64,000 nt of DNA from the NCBI RefSeq assembly GCF_005869935.1, contig NZ_SZQF01000005.1, forward strand, positions 62,001 through 126,000. The letters are read 5' to 3'. This document shows, piece after piece, positions 8,973 to 16,937 of the stretch (its first letter is position 1; every line of letters starts with the position of its first letter). Source of the stretch: Winogradskyella algicola (GTDB lineage Bacteria; Bacteroidota; Bacteroidia; Flavobacteriales; Flavobacteriaceae). The notes under the pieces were generated by a model that did not search any database, had not been told where the DNA came from, and was given only the letters and a program-made list of their open reading frames with translations. A program made the translations under genes and the position numbers.

Positions 8973-11498
8973 TTAATTTTCTATTTTCACGAGGGACATT
9001 TTTACATTATATGGTCTATTTCCTTTGTCTTCCATAGCTTTATTGGCTGCGCTAATACTGTCAAACTTACTGTAGTAAATATAATATTTACTAGTGTTGA
9101 CGTCGTAGAAGAAATCTACATTAGCTCGTCCTGAAGCTACAACTTTGGTTAAAAATTCATTTCTCTTATTAATATCACTATGTACCGCAATGATAAGGTA
9201 GTAACCACTCTCTGTATTACTAACATTCTTTAAAATTTTAATATTCTCACTCTGCTCTTGACCAAAGTCAAAATCTTCTGAAGTATATTGTGTTTCTGCT
9301 GGTTTTGTTGTTCGTTTTATGTTTTGAAGCATAGCTCTGTCCTGAGAATATCTGTCTTGCTCATTGTCATAAGCTGCACGCTTAATTCGTCTTCGCTTTT
9401 CAAACTCTGTTGCTTCTTTAATTAATTCTAATCTATTATCAAGTTGAATTCTTAGTGTTTTTGCCTCAGCCTGTTTAAGTTTTAAATCTTCGATTTTCTT
9501 TCTGTAGAACAGGTTGACTTCATCAAGCTTTGTTGTTTTATAGCGTTCTTCATAAAGTGAATTTAAAGAGTCAATCTTCTCTGTTTGAGATTTAATAACT
9601 TCATCTAAATCAGATTTTATAGCATTAAGTTTGTTGTTCTCAGCAGTTACGCTTTTAAATGGTTTTGGCTTAACAACTATACCTTGATCACTTAAATCAT
9701 TTTCTTCCTTTAAATCTTTTAAATCTTCGTCTTTTATATTAACGATCTTTTCAAATTCTTCAAGAAGCTTATTTTGTTGTTCACTGGATGATTCAGCATC
9801 CTTAGTCAGCGAGGCAATAGTTTTACCAATTTCATCTTTTGGATCTTCTACTAATTTCTCTTTTGCATTCGCTTCTTCCTTAGCTTGTTGCTCTGCCAGT
9901 AACTTTGCTTTAGCGTCTGCTTCTTCCTGCGCTTTTCTTTCGGCTTCTTCTTTGGCTTGTTGCTCAGCTAGTAATCTGGCTTTTTCAGCAGCTTCTTCAC
10001 GGGCTTTCTGTTCTGCTAATTGTTGTGCCTTAGCTCTAGCTTCAGCTTCGGCTTTAGCTTTTTGTTTTGCCAGTAACTTTGCTTTAGCGTCGGCCTCTTC
10101 CTGTGCTTTTCTTTCGGCTTCTTCTTTAACTTGTTGCTCAGCTAGTAATCTTGCTTTTTCAGCAGCTTCTTCACGAGCTTTCTGTTCTGCTAATTGTTGT
10201 GCCTTAGCTCTGGCTTCAGCTTCCTCTTTAGCTTTTTGTTCTGCCAGTAACTTTGCTTTAGTGTCGGCTTCTTCTTTAGCTTGTTGCTCAGCTAATAATC
10301 TTGCTTTCTCAGCAGCTTCTTCACGAGCTACTTTTGCTTTAGCCTCACGTTCAGCTTTTTCCTCAGCAAGTTGTTTTGCCTTTGTTTGAGCTTCTGCAAG
10401 TGCATTAGCCTCAGCATCTTTCTTTGCTTTTTCTTCAGCTTCTCTGTCTAATTTGGCTTTAGCTCTACGTTCTGCTGCACGTTCTCTTATACCTGCCAAT
10501 TCTTCTTCTGATGCTTGTACAATCGGTTTGATTCGTTTTTTGGTAAATAATCCGCTAACTTCTTCATCACCACTATAATCATACTTCTTTTTTGTGATGA
10601 ATCTGTAGGCCAATGTAACTTCATGTGAAGAACCAAACTCTACGAGCTCACCAATAGACTTTTCAATATTATATTCTAAGGCAATATTTTTGGTAACATT
10701 AAGACCCAAACCACCAGATACGCCATAGCGATTGTTGTAACCTACTTGAAACCAAATACCTTTTGGAACATTTAAAGTTGCTAATCCAGAAATTAATGTC
10801 TCATCTTTTCTGAACTCTGACATTAGTATACCTGAGAATTTCGTATCCTTAAAAAAACCGCGTCCATCAAAAAAACCTGTGTGCATCACATGTGCTTTGA
10901 TACTTTGCTTAGGATCGTCTTCTATCATCGAAGAGGTTTCAAGGTTATAAAGCACCAAATTATTTATAGAAATACCAAAATCTAAAAATTCGGTTCCGTA
11001 GTTAATACCTGGGTTTACGGTTAGTAAAAAGTTCTCAGGCACATTCTGTAAAGATGGATCGTCAAAATTTGTTACAATATTAGATGTATTTACACCACTT
11101 TTGTAAGCAGCAGCATTAAGTCCGAATGTTAAATTGCTATTGGTATTTAGTTTTACGTTATAGGCAAAGTTTAATAAGCCACCAAAAGTTGTTAGTACAC
11201 CATAGTTTTGTTGAAATGCAGCAACACCAGCACCAATATTTTCAGCAAAGCGACCAGAATAACTTCCTAAGAACATTTCTGGTGCATTATCGAACTGTAC
11301 CCATTGTCTTTTATTGCTAAAGCTTATGTATTTGTTTTGTTCTCTAACAAAAGTGAAGGTAGGGTTGATGTTGTAACGGTTAAAAACCAAAGAGTTTCTT
11401 ATTGGTAAATCAAAAGAAACAACTCCATCATCTTGTTGCGAATATGCCATTTGCATGGTTAGGGTCAATATAAATAGTATCAACAGATATGTTTTCAT
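8973..11498 (-). CDS. PorP/SprF protein with long Ala/Lys/Glu helical repeat and SPOR-like C-terminus
   Basis: The 841 residues have a composite structure. There is a signal peptide (1-20, ending MAYSQ), then a PorP/SprF-type barrel to about residue 305 (FNRYNINPTFTFVREQNKY at the start; RFITKKKYDY at the end). A very long helical region of alternating Ala, Glu, Lys and Gln covers about 330-560, followed by a second charged coiled coil to about 735. The last 80 residues (SGYYLIIAVHSDINKRNEFL through NVKMSLVKIEN) look like a SPOR fold, which binds peptidoglycan in other proteins. Typical PorP/SprF proteins have about 300 residues, so this one is nearly three times longer. It starts 1 base after the stop of the 489-residue cargo gene, so the two are probably translationally coupled. 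I infer that it tethers a T9SS outer-membrane partner to the cell wall. The SPOR call is by eye. Confidence 0.85.
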   Translation of the reverse strand: MKTYLLILFILTLTMQMAYSQQDDGVVSFDLPIRNSLVFNRYNINPTFTFVREQNKYISFSNKRQWVQFDNAPEMFLGSYSGRFAENIGAGVAAFQQNYGVLTTFGGLLNFAYNVKLNTNSNLTFGLNAAAYKSGVNTSNIVTNFDDPSLQNVPENFLLTVNPGINYGTEFLDFGISINNLVLYNLETSSMIEDDPKQSIKAHVMHTGFFDGRGFFKDTKFSGILMSEFRKDETLISGLATLNVPKGIWFQVGYNNRYGVSGGLGLNVTKNIALEYNIEKSIGELVEFGSSHEVTLAYRFITKKKYDYSGDEEVSGLFTKKRIKPIVQASEEELAGIRERAAERRAKAKLDREAEEKAKKDAEANALAEAQTKAKQLAEEKAEREAKAKVAREEAAEKARLLAEQQAKEEADTKAKLLAEQKAKEEAEARAKAQQLAEQKAREEAAEKARLLAEQQVKEEAERKAQEEADAKAKLLAKQKAKAEAEARAKAQQLAEQKAREEAAEKARLLAEQQAKEEAERKAQEEADAKAKLLAEQQAKEEANAKEKLVEDPKDEIGKTIASLTKDAESSSEQQNKLLEEFEKIVNIKDEDLKDLKEENDLSDQGIVVKPKPFKSVTAENNKLNAIKSDLDEVIKSQTEKIDSLNSLYEERYKTTKLDEVNLFYRKKIEDLKLKQAEAKTLRIQLDNRLELIKEATEFEKRRRIKRAAYDNEQDRYSQDRAMLQNIKRTTKPAETQYTSEDFDFGQEQSENIKILKNVSNTESGYYLIIAVHSDINKRNEFLTKVVASGRANVDFFYDVNTSKYYIYYSKFDSISAANKAMEDKGNRPYNVKMSLVKIEN
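9941..10330 (-). repeat. In-frame tandem repeat, 174-bp (58-residue) period, inside the PorP/SprF gene
   Basis: The segment beginning cggcttcttctttggcttgt at 9941 recurs at 10115 with two substitutions, a period of 174 bases or 58 codons. A third copy begins at 10265, 150 bases further on. It is 8 codons shorter, lacking one ERKAQEEA-like unit. All copies stay in frame and encode an Ala/Lys/Glu-rich helix. The near-identity points to recent slippage or unequal crossing-over, so length may vary between strains. Confidence 0.85.
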
Positions 11499-11499
11499 G

Positions 11500-12969
11500 C
11501 TACTTTACTATAGTTATTGATCCTTTTTTAACATTGCCTTCTACAGGTGTAATGATATAGTAGAAAACTTGGTTGACACTTGTGAGATTTAAATCATCTT
11601 CTGGCCAGTTATTTTGATAATCTAAGGTTTGAAAAACGACTTTACCTTGCTCGTTTAGTATCATTACCTCAGTATTTGTTCCGGTTGTGTACTGTAATGG
11701 AATTACCCAAGTATCATTAATAAAATCTCCATTTGGACTTATAACATTTGGAATGTTAGGCACATCTGGAAAAGGTTCTATACCTCGTTCTATAACAAAA
11801 TCATAAGTTCTAGAGCCATTACAACCTACAGTTTCAGTAATTACTACACTGTAGTTTCCTAATTCTGAAGCATCATAAGTATTTTCAGTTGCTTCTGTAA
11901 TAACTTCATCATTTAAATACCACGTGAATTCTGGACTAAAAGCATCTGTTGTAATTTCTATAGATAATGTTTCATCCTCTAAAATTTGATTGACTTCATC
12001 TACATTTATCACACTATTAAAAAGTTCGCTTACTAAGTCTATAGTACCAAAAGCCGAGCATTCACCTAAATCTACCTGAACTGAAAACGTACCAGACTCA
12101 TTAGTTTGGTACATTTGATTTGTTGCATCTGGTATTTCTATTCCATCTTTAAACCATTGATAACTATTGCCACCTACAGTGCTTAATGTTGTAAGTCCTT
12201 GTTCTGGGCAATAGGGATTTCCTAAACTGGATGCTATGGTAACATCAGCTTCACCAGAAGTACTGACTTCGCTTATTGTGACTCGATTAGAAAATGAATT
12301 TGAAGTACATGTACCGTAATTGGTTTCTGCGAAATATGTTCCTTCTTCATCAACTAATAGAGAAGACCCTTCAGCAACAAATACAGAAGTTGTTTCACTA
12401 GTTTCTTTATACCAGCTAAAGGTAAGAGAAGGGTAGTTGAGTGGTGAATCATTATTTCCTGTACCAGGATTATCTATAGTTAACAAATAACTACCACCTG
12501 TACAGTAAGCACCAGTTGATACTAAATTATTAATTGTAAAAGGTGAATCCTGAAGCTTATAGTACGCTGCAAAAGGTGCAGAAGGTGTACTAGTAGCAGC
12601 AGGTGCACTACTTTTTATTCTAATTCTATAATTTTCACCAGCTGTGGTTTCTGGTATAGAAAAATCTACCGTTGCAGGTGATGTGGTAATCCATCCAGCG
12701 GATGATGTGTATATAACTTCAGCATTTGAAAAATCACCATCTGCATCAGATAATTCTACTGTAAATTGATTTGAAGCATTTAAAGCTGACTCAGGTGAAA
12801 ATACAAACGTCGCACCATACGTATTAAAAGAATCACTTGCACATGCTTGACTAAACCCAAGATTAGGTTGACCAATAACCAGCTGTGCCTGAACTTGTTC
12901 TATTGAAAGAAAAGTTACAACTAGGCAGAGGGAGATAAGCAGTTTATTTAGTTTAGTAGTTTGAGGCAT
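11500..12969 (-). CDS. Secreted Ig-like protein with gliding-motility type B sorting domain
   Basis: This 489-residue protein has a long signal peptide (about 1-29, ending VQAQ), then several Ig-like beta-sandwich segments. These show paired cysteines and the YQWFKDG / FTWYLNDE pattern of PKD/Ig repeats, at about residues 270-310 and 340-395. The last 85 residues (NVISPNGDFINDTWVIP through KKGSITIVK) match the CHU_C / gliding-motility-associated sorting domain used for T9SS export. Its stop codon lies 1 base before the start of the SPOR-tailed PorP/SprF gene. A small type B cargo directly ahead of a PorP/SprF gene is a common flavobacterial arrangement, and the cargo probably depends on that partner for export or anchoring. 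Its ligand is unknown. Confidence 0.88.
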   Translation of the reverse strand: MPQTTKLNKLLISLCLVVTFLSIEQVQAQLVIGQPNLGFSQACASDSFNTYGATFVFSPESALNASNQFTVELSDADGDFSNAEVIYTSSAGWITTSPATVDFSIPETTAGENYRIRIKSSAPAATSTPSAPFAAYYKLQDSPFTINNLVSTGAYCTGGSYLLTIDNPGTGNNDSPLNYPSLTFSWYKETSETTSVFVAEGSSLLVDEEGTYFAETNYGTCTSNSFSNRVTISEVSTSGEADVTIASSLGNPYCPEQGLTTLSTVGGNSYQWFKDGIEIPDATNQMYQTNESGTFSVQVDLGECSAFGTIDLVSELFNSVINVDEVNQILEDETLSIEITTDAFSPEFTWYLNDEVITEATENTYDASELGNYSVVITETVGCNGSRTYDFVIERGIEPFPDVPNIPNVISPNGDFINDTWVIPLQYTTGTNTEVMILNEQGKVVFQTLDYQNNWPEDDLNLTSVNQVFYYIITPVEGNVKKGSITIVK

Positions 12970-13038
12970 ATGCTTATTGTAATTTTTAATCTATAGGCTT
13001 TTGGTATTAAGATGGTTAATTAATAATTATACTGAATA

Positions 13039-14358
13039 CTAATCATCATCGTCGTCATCTATAAAGTCATTTGAGGCAATAATTCTATTTACTTGTAATC
13101 TAAAATCAGGATTTCTAGTACTGTTAGCTGCGATAAAAGTTTCCTTATCAGAACCTTTAGCGTAAAGATTGTTAAACGCTCTACTACCATACCAGCTTTC
13201 TAAATCATCATTATTAGTGTATCCTTTTCTGTAGATATTCCCTTTACAATTATTAAAGTAGGTTTTTGTAAACTGAATTTTTTCAAGGTTTTCGTTATTA
13301 AGCTTTATTTTATCATCTAAAATTACTGCAGGATAAAAACCAGAAATAACACTCTTATTTATTGCAAAAGATGCATCAGCACCAACATAAATAGCTTCTT
13401 GTACAAGTCCAACTTGTATATCAGACTTAATATCATCAGATACATTAACTAAGGTTAAGTTTTCTGCATTAACAAACGTTTGTCGTTTTGAAGTATCAGA
13501 TTCTTCTTTGTTGTCATAAGACTTTATAACCATACATCTAGAACCATTTGCACTAGATACATAAGGAGATCTTATAGCTAGCGAATTAATTAATTGACAC
13601 TGTGTACCAAAGTTAAATTCGTAGTCATTGATTTTTGATCTGTATGATACTAATTTTTCAAGTATAGCAGAACCACCAAGAATATTAAATGAGTTACCAG
13701 CAGAGTAGCTTACCATTACATTCTCAACAACAGTTTTATTTCCTATACCAGCAAGCGTTAAAGCATTAAAGTAACCAAACTTTTTTGTTCGCTTTCCTGC
13801 AAACTCAATTCTTACATATTTTAAAATTCCAGAATCACTTTCTGAATTATTACCACCATAGGCAATATGCTCAGTAGACGATGGCTTTAAACCATAATTA
13901 AGAGAAGATAACTGCCCATAAGTGTTTAAAGGAGCATCACCTAAAATAAATATCCCTCCCCAATCACCAGCTTTTTTACTGTCTCTGCTTGAGGTGAATA
14001 CAATAGGATCTGTTTGAGTTCCTTTTGCTATAAGTTTAGCACCTTTACTAACAATCAAAGATGCTTTAGAATCAAAATCACCAAGTATTCTGGTTCCTGG
14101 CTCAATAGTTAATGTAGCACTATCGGTTACAAATACGTCACCAATAAGCAGGTACACATCTCTCTTAAGTAGTTTTGTGTCTTTTGAAATTTTCCCACTC
14201 AAAATCTGAGTTGGCTCACCATACTCTGATTGACTAGGTTTAAACTCTGTCCATGAATTTAGCCAGTTGTCGTAGCCAATTATTCCTTTTTCCTGTTGTG
14301 CAAAACAGTTGCTTAACACTAATAGAAAAATAAGCGCGGTTTGAATAAAATTTTTCAT
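13039..14358 (-). CDS. Exported beta-helix-like protein with poly-aspartate C-terminus
   Basis: The 439 residues begin with a signal peptide (1-20, ending SNCFAQ). The segment at about 70-115 (ATLTIEPGTRILGDF, then KASLIVSKGAKLIAKGT, then DPIVFTSS) is a ladder of short beta strands typical of right-handed beta-helix surface proteins of the Bacteroidota. The next part (DWGGIFILGDAPLNTYG, HIAYGGNNSESDSGILKYVR) is conserved in the same group. No T9SS sorting domain is visible. Instead the protein ends with six aspartates. It is the first gene of the minus-strand adhesin cluster, 69 bases ahead of the Ig-like cargo. Biochemical function is unknown; a cell-surface role is inferred. Confidence 0.75.
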   Translation of the reverse strand: MKNFIQTALIFLLVLSNCFAQQEKGIIGYDNWLNSWTEFKPSQSEYGEPTQILSGKISKDTKLLKRDVYLLIGDVFVTDSATLTIEPGTRILGDFDSKASLIVSKGAKLIAKGTQTDPIVFTSSRDSKKAGDWGGIFILGDAPLNTYGQLSSLNYGLKPSSTEHIAYGGNNSESDSGILKYVRIEFAGKRTKKFGYFNALTLAGIGNKTVVENVMVSYSAGNSFNILGGSAILEKLVSYRSKINDYEFNFGTQCQLINSLAIRSPYVSSANGSRCMVIKSYDNKEESDTSKRQTFVNAENLTLVNVSDDIKSDIQVGLVQEAIYVGADASFAINKSVISGFYPAVILDDKIKLNNENLEKIQFTKTYFNNCKGNIYRKGYTNNDDLESWYGSRAFNNLYAKGSDKETFIAANSTRNPDFRLQVNRIIASNDFIDDDDDD

Positions 14359-14410
14359 AGTAGTTAAATTCGTTAATTTGGGTTTTCAAGTAATTTTCAA
14401 CTAATTGCCT

Positions 14411-14441
14411 CAAACATAATGATTAATCCTATGAAATACAA
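14411..14441 (-). promoter_or_regulatory. Predicted Bacteroidota promoter for the adhesin cluster
   Basis: On the minus strand a perfect -7 element TATGTTTG (plus-strand CAAACATA, 14411-14418) lies 53 bases upstream of the start at 14358. A TTG (plus-strand CAA, 14439-14441) sits 20 bases further upstream. This matches the known TTTG-N17-19-TAnnTTTG pattern. All five genes downstream are on the same strand with gaps of 1-69 bases, so it may drive the whole cluster. Confidence 0.55.
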
Positions 14442-14578
14442 GAAATTATCGTTGAAATACATAAATTTAAGAGTGTTTTATTACTTTTCCTACAAAAAAT
14501 ACAATTTTTAAGTAAAAACAGACTACAAGTAAAATATTGAATATCAGTATTTTATTATATTCAAAAAGTATATGAAAT

Positions 14579-14605
14579 AAAAAAACCTCGCAAAATTGCG
14601 AGGTT
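14579..14605 (-). terminator. Rho-independent terminator of the 14630 gene
   Basis: A perfect 8-bp stem (aacctcgc at 14584-14591, gcgaggtt at 14598-14605) is followed, reading the minus strand, by a run of T residues. It lies 25 bases downstream of the stop of the 14630-15097 gene. Confidence 0.8.
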
Positions 14606-14629
14606 AAAAAACATGAAATTGATTATAGA

Positions 14630-15097
14630 CTAATCCTCTTTAAAATCGTTATATGTATGTAAGGCCTTTAAAGTAGATTCATAGAACAAAATCGCTGCTA
14701 TAAGATCATTAGTATCTGAATAGGGTAGGATCTTGGTCTGAAACTCTACAGTACTTTCAAAATATTCGTCTGAAGCTTCTTTATTATCTTCTAAGGCCTT
14801 TTTATTTTCTTTAGTCTCTGGAATACCCAAAGATTTCATGGTTACACCAGGTTTTGTAGCAAAAGCAATATTTGGAAGAATATTTACAATAACTTCTATA
14901 CGTTCTATATATAGTGTTAATAATTCACCCTTAGACATATCATCTAATTGTTCTCTACTGTGGTATTTAGAAATATTTACTTTACCACTTATAATGCTTT
15001 GTGATTTATCACCCTTTTTAGATGCAGCATTTTGGGCATTTCCAAATCCTATCATAAGGAAAAATAAAGCACCAAATAAAGTAAGTTTTGTTTTCAT
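14630..15097 (-). CDS. Small exported protein of unknown function
   Basis: About 155 residues from the ATG at 15097. I prefer this start because it opens directly into a signal peptide (MKTKLTLFGALFFLMIGFGN, cleaved after AQ) and because a promoter -7 element covers the alternative ATG at 15130. The mature part is polar and mostly helical (REQLDDMSKGELLTLYIERI), with no cysteine motif or recognised domain. It has its own promoter (15128-15157) and terminator (14579-14605), so it is a single-gene unit. I do not recognise the family. Confidence 0.7.
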   Translation of the reverse strand: MKTKLTLFGALFFLMIGFGNAQNAASKKGDKSQSIISGKVNISKYHSREQLDDMSKGELLTLYIERIEVIVNILPNIAFATKPGVTMKSLGIPETKENKKALEDNKEASDEYFESTVEFQTKILPYSDTNDLIAAILFYESTLKALHTYNDFKED

Positions 15098-15127
15098 ATT
15101 TATAATTTTGATTTGGACTAACAATGA

Positions 15128-15157
15128 CAAATCTATATAAAATAATCACAAAAACAA
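15128..15157 (-). promoter_or_regulatory. Predicted promoter of the 14630 gene
   Basis: The minus-strand -7 element TAGATTTG (plus-strand CAAATCTA, 15128-15135) is a perfect TAnnTTTG. A TTG (plus-strand CAA, 15155-15157) sits exactly 19 bases upstream. The -7 element overlaps the alternative upstream ATG and lies 30 bases before the ATG at 15097, which supports the shorter start. Confidence 0.6.
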
Positions 15158-15521
15158 CTAATTTCAGGCTTTTTTCTTGAAAAAATTTTAACACTTTAAA
15201 TGCAATTTTTATGGACAAACTGCATAAATAGTGGATTAAAAGCATATTTCGTCGACAAAATACATGTGTGCTTTTTAACATTTTTCAATCGGAATTAAAG
15301 TAAAAAAATAAATTTTTATGTGTTTTATGAAAAAATATTAGTGAGTTAAATGATGTGTTTTAAACCAAAATCACACGTCTTAGAATGGTGTTTTAGAGTG
15401 TATTTTATCGTTGATTTTTGCATTTTTTTTCATTTCGTCGCAAAATTATTGCAATCATATGATTTTTAAGGTACTACAGATTTTTTAAAGCAAATTTGAC
15501 CGAACCCAAATCATATTCGTC
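15158..15521. other. AT-rich intergenic region between divergent genes
   Basis: About 360 bases of very AT-rich sequence with long A and T runs separate two divergent genes. I see no open frame worth calling, no long inverted repeat and no RNA gene. It presumably holds the promoter of the gene at 15522, but no clean consensus stands out there. Confidence 0.5.
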
Positions 15522-16106
15522 ATGAAAAATCTAATTGCTGCTTTTTGTCTGATTTGTTTTTATAGTGCATTTTATCCAAGCTATGCACAAAAAAGCCCAA
15601 TATACGATAGGGCAGAAGACCAACTTAAAAACACGGATACTATTCCAGATTTTAGATCTAAGACTAATAAATTAAAATTAACTGGTGTTATTTACCAAAG
15701 TGATGGTGTTACACCAGCAAAGGATGTTATTCTTTTTATAGAGCAACCTGATGAGAATGGTGATTTTGATCTTAGACGTGCTGGTGATGCGCGTTATGTA
15801 TTTCATAGAAGTTGGGTAAAAACCGATGAAGATGGTAGATATACCTTTTATACATTTATACCTGGTAACGACAGACGCTACAACCAAATGCAGCAGATTT
15901 TTCCAATTATTAAAGAAACATCTAAAGAAGAAGTACAATTAGAATCTTTATTATTTGATGATGATCCTATGTTAACTAAGCGTTGTAGAAAGCGTTTGGC
16001 CAAAAAAGGAAATACTGAACGCATATTAACTACAAAGAAAGAAGATGGTATTTTAGTTGCCACTAAAGATATTGTCTTGTCTGATGATACTGAAGCAACG
16101 AAATAG
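15522..16106 (+). CDS. Intradiol ring-cleavage dioxygenase-fold protein, exported
   Basis: This 194-residue protein has a signal peptide (1-22, ending YPSYAQ). The stretch from about 50 to 125 (LKLTGVIYQSDGVTPAKDV, then RSWVKTDEDGRYTFYTFIPG) matches the core of intradiol dioxygenases, where GRY-x-F-x-T-x-x-PG carries an iron-ligand tyrosine. The H-x-H that normally follows and completes the iron site is not visible; that region reads QQIFPIIKE. The protein may therefore use the fold for binding, or be inactive. Many Bacteroidota encode such exported dioxygenase-like proteins of unknown role. A hairpin terminator follows, so it is probably monocistronic. Confidence 0.7.
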   Translation: MKNLIAAFCLICFYSAFYPSYAQKSPIYDRAEDQLKNTDTIPDFRSKTNKLKLTGVIYQSDGVTPAKDVILFIEQPDENGDFDLRRAGDARYVFHRSWVKTDEDGRYTFYTFIPGNDRRYNQMQQIFPIIKETSKEEVQLESLLFDDDPMLTKRCRKRLAKKGNTERILTTKKEDGILVATKDIVLSDDTEATK

Positions 16107-16132
16107 TCAACATACATATAATTATTGTAAAT

Positions 16133-16162
16133 GCCTTGAATATTCTGTTCAGGGTGTTTTTA
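16133..16162 (+). terminator. Terminator after the dioxygenase-fold gene
   Basis: A 7-bp stem with one G-U pair (ccttgaa 16135-16141, ttcaggg 16149-16155) is followed by gtgtttttatttg. It lies 28 bases after the stop at 16106. Confidence 0.65.
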
Positions 16163-16208
16163 TTTGTATTGATGATTGCTTTAAAGAGTAGCGTGTGTTT
16201 TTACAATA

Positions 16209-16240
16209 CTATTTTACATAATGTAAATTATAGGACAATT
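16209..16240 (+). repeat. Copy A of the TTTACATAA...ATTATAGGA repeat family
   Basis: ctattttacataatgt at 16209-16224 is identical to 16921-16936, just at the end of the methyltransferase gene. Copy A continues into aattataggacaatt. The same pairing of TTTACATAA with ATTATAGGA is seen in inverted orientation at 16385-16415 and in direct orientation at 21212-21243, on the far side of the island. Confidence 0.7.
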
Positions 16241-16384
16241 GCTATTATTTGGTTTTCTATGTCCGAGTACCAATTGTCAGCTATATTGTTATTATGTAAA
16301 ATATCCCACAGTAATCCGTTTCCATAAGTATGTGTAGTGCTTGGGCATTAAACCAGAAATCGGTCTGCTACGCAGCGTTAATGC

Positions 16385-16415
16385 AATGTTCCTATAATTA
16401 GACGTTATGTAAAAT
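16385..16415 (-). repeat. Copy B (inverted) of the TTTACATAA...ATTATAGGA repeat family
   Basis: Read on the minus strand, this stretch contains TTTACATAACG, a short spacer, then ATTATAGGAACATT. It closely matches the right-flank copy at 21212-21243, sharing the 11-base TTTACATAACG and ATTATAGGA. The motif GTTATGT on the plus strand loosely resembles the R box (GTTRRRY) of integron attC sites. Confidence 0.65.
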
Positions 16416-16475
16416 GTCCGCTATCCAAACGCTCGATTGCTTTTATAAAACCAAATTGCTTATTGCAATTTATTT

Positions 16476-16531
16476 ATAACTCAATTGCCAGCCGCTTGGC
16501 CAGCGCACAAAAAAGCCTGGCTTTTAGTTAT
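16476..16531. repeat. Imperfect dyad with attC-like layout
   Basis: The outer arms are ataact (16476-16481) and agttat (16526-16531). Unpaired spacers of 5 and 4 bases separate them from inner arms gccag (16487-16491) and ctggc (16517-16521), around a 25-base loop. Two short stems with an unpaired central spacer is the general layout of attC sites. The box sequences only loosely fit the attC consensus, so this is a structural resemblance. Confidence 0.45.
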
Positions 16532-16643
16532 GGTTTAAAAATTGCGTAAACGATAAAATGTATTGGTTAAAAAATTCTACGAGATTCTCAGAGCTTGCCA
16601 CAAGAGCATAAAATTACGCGCAGCGATAATTTCTATGCACATG

Positions 16644-16731
16644 TTATATGCAGTACTTCTAATTAGCATTCTTTAAGTTCTTTATCTTTTGCCTTAATGC
16701 AAAAGAAACAAAAAATCAAGGCTGCATATAA
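16644..16731. repeat. Nested inverted repeat of 88 bases
   Basis: Perfect 10-base arms (ttatatgcag 16644-16653, ctgcatataa 16722-16731) enclose a second stem (gcctt 16691-16695, aaggc 16718-16722, sharing one base) and a small ttttgc...gcaaaa hairpin. From memory, similar text recurs between genes in Flavobacteriia genomes; this was not checked. It looks like a dispersed non-coding element rather than a terminator. Confidence 0.5.
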
Positions 16732-16937
16732 TTTTGGAAACAATTAACGGCTCATTCGCTATATTTTAGGAAACTTCTGAACTGATTGAGATTGCTTTGA
16801 ACTCACATTTATAGTTAATTTTCTTTATTTTATATAATACTAACTCCCTAAAATATTCACGCTCTTTTCGTCTATTGTTTTTACCAAAATTTTATGAGGC
16901 CAAGACTAAATATTGAAATTCTATTTTACATAATGTT

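Larger units (their letters stand above)
16166..16937. other. Gene-poor, repeat-rich left flank of the restriction-modification island
   Basis: About 770 bases carry no convincing gene. The stretch contains repeated ATTTTACATAA motifs in both orientations (16211-16221 plus, 16292-16302 minus, 16405-16415 minus, 16923-16933 plus). It also holds a 7-bp inverted repeat (16345-16351 / 16378-16384), an imperfect dyad at 16476-16531, and a nested hairpin at 16644-16731. The mosaic texture differs from the neighbouring intergenic regions and looks like cassette or insertion debris. Confidence 0.6.

Noticed and set aside
9952..10389. 145-residue plus-strand frame rich in Ala, Ser and Cys
   Set aside because: It is the complement of the Ala/Lys/Glu repeats in the PorP/SprF gene. 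Its periodicity comes from those repeats.
16136..16327. 63-residue frame in the left island flank
   Set aside because: It starts inside a terminator hairpin and runs across repeats; residues show no domain or usable start signal.
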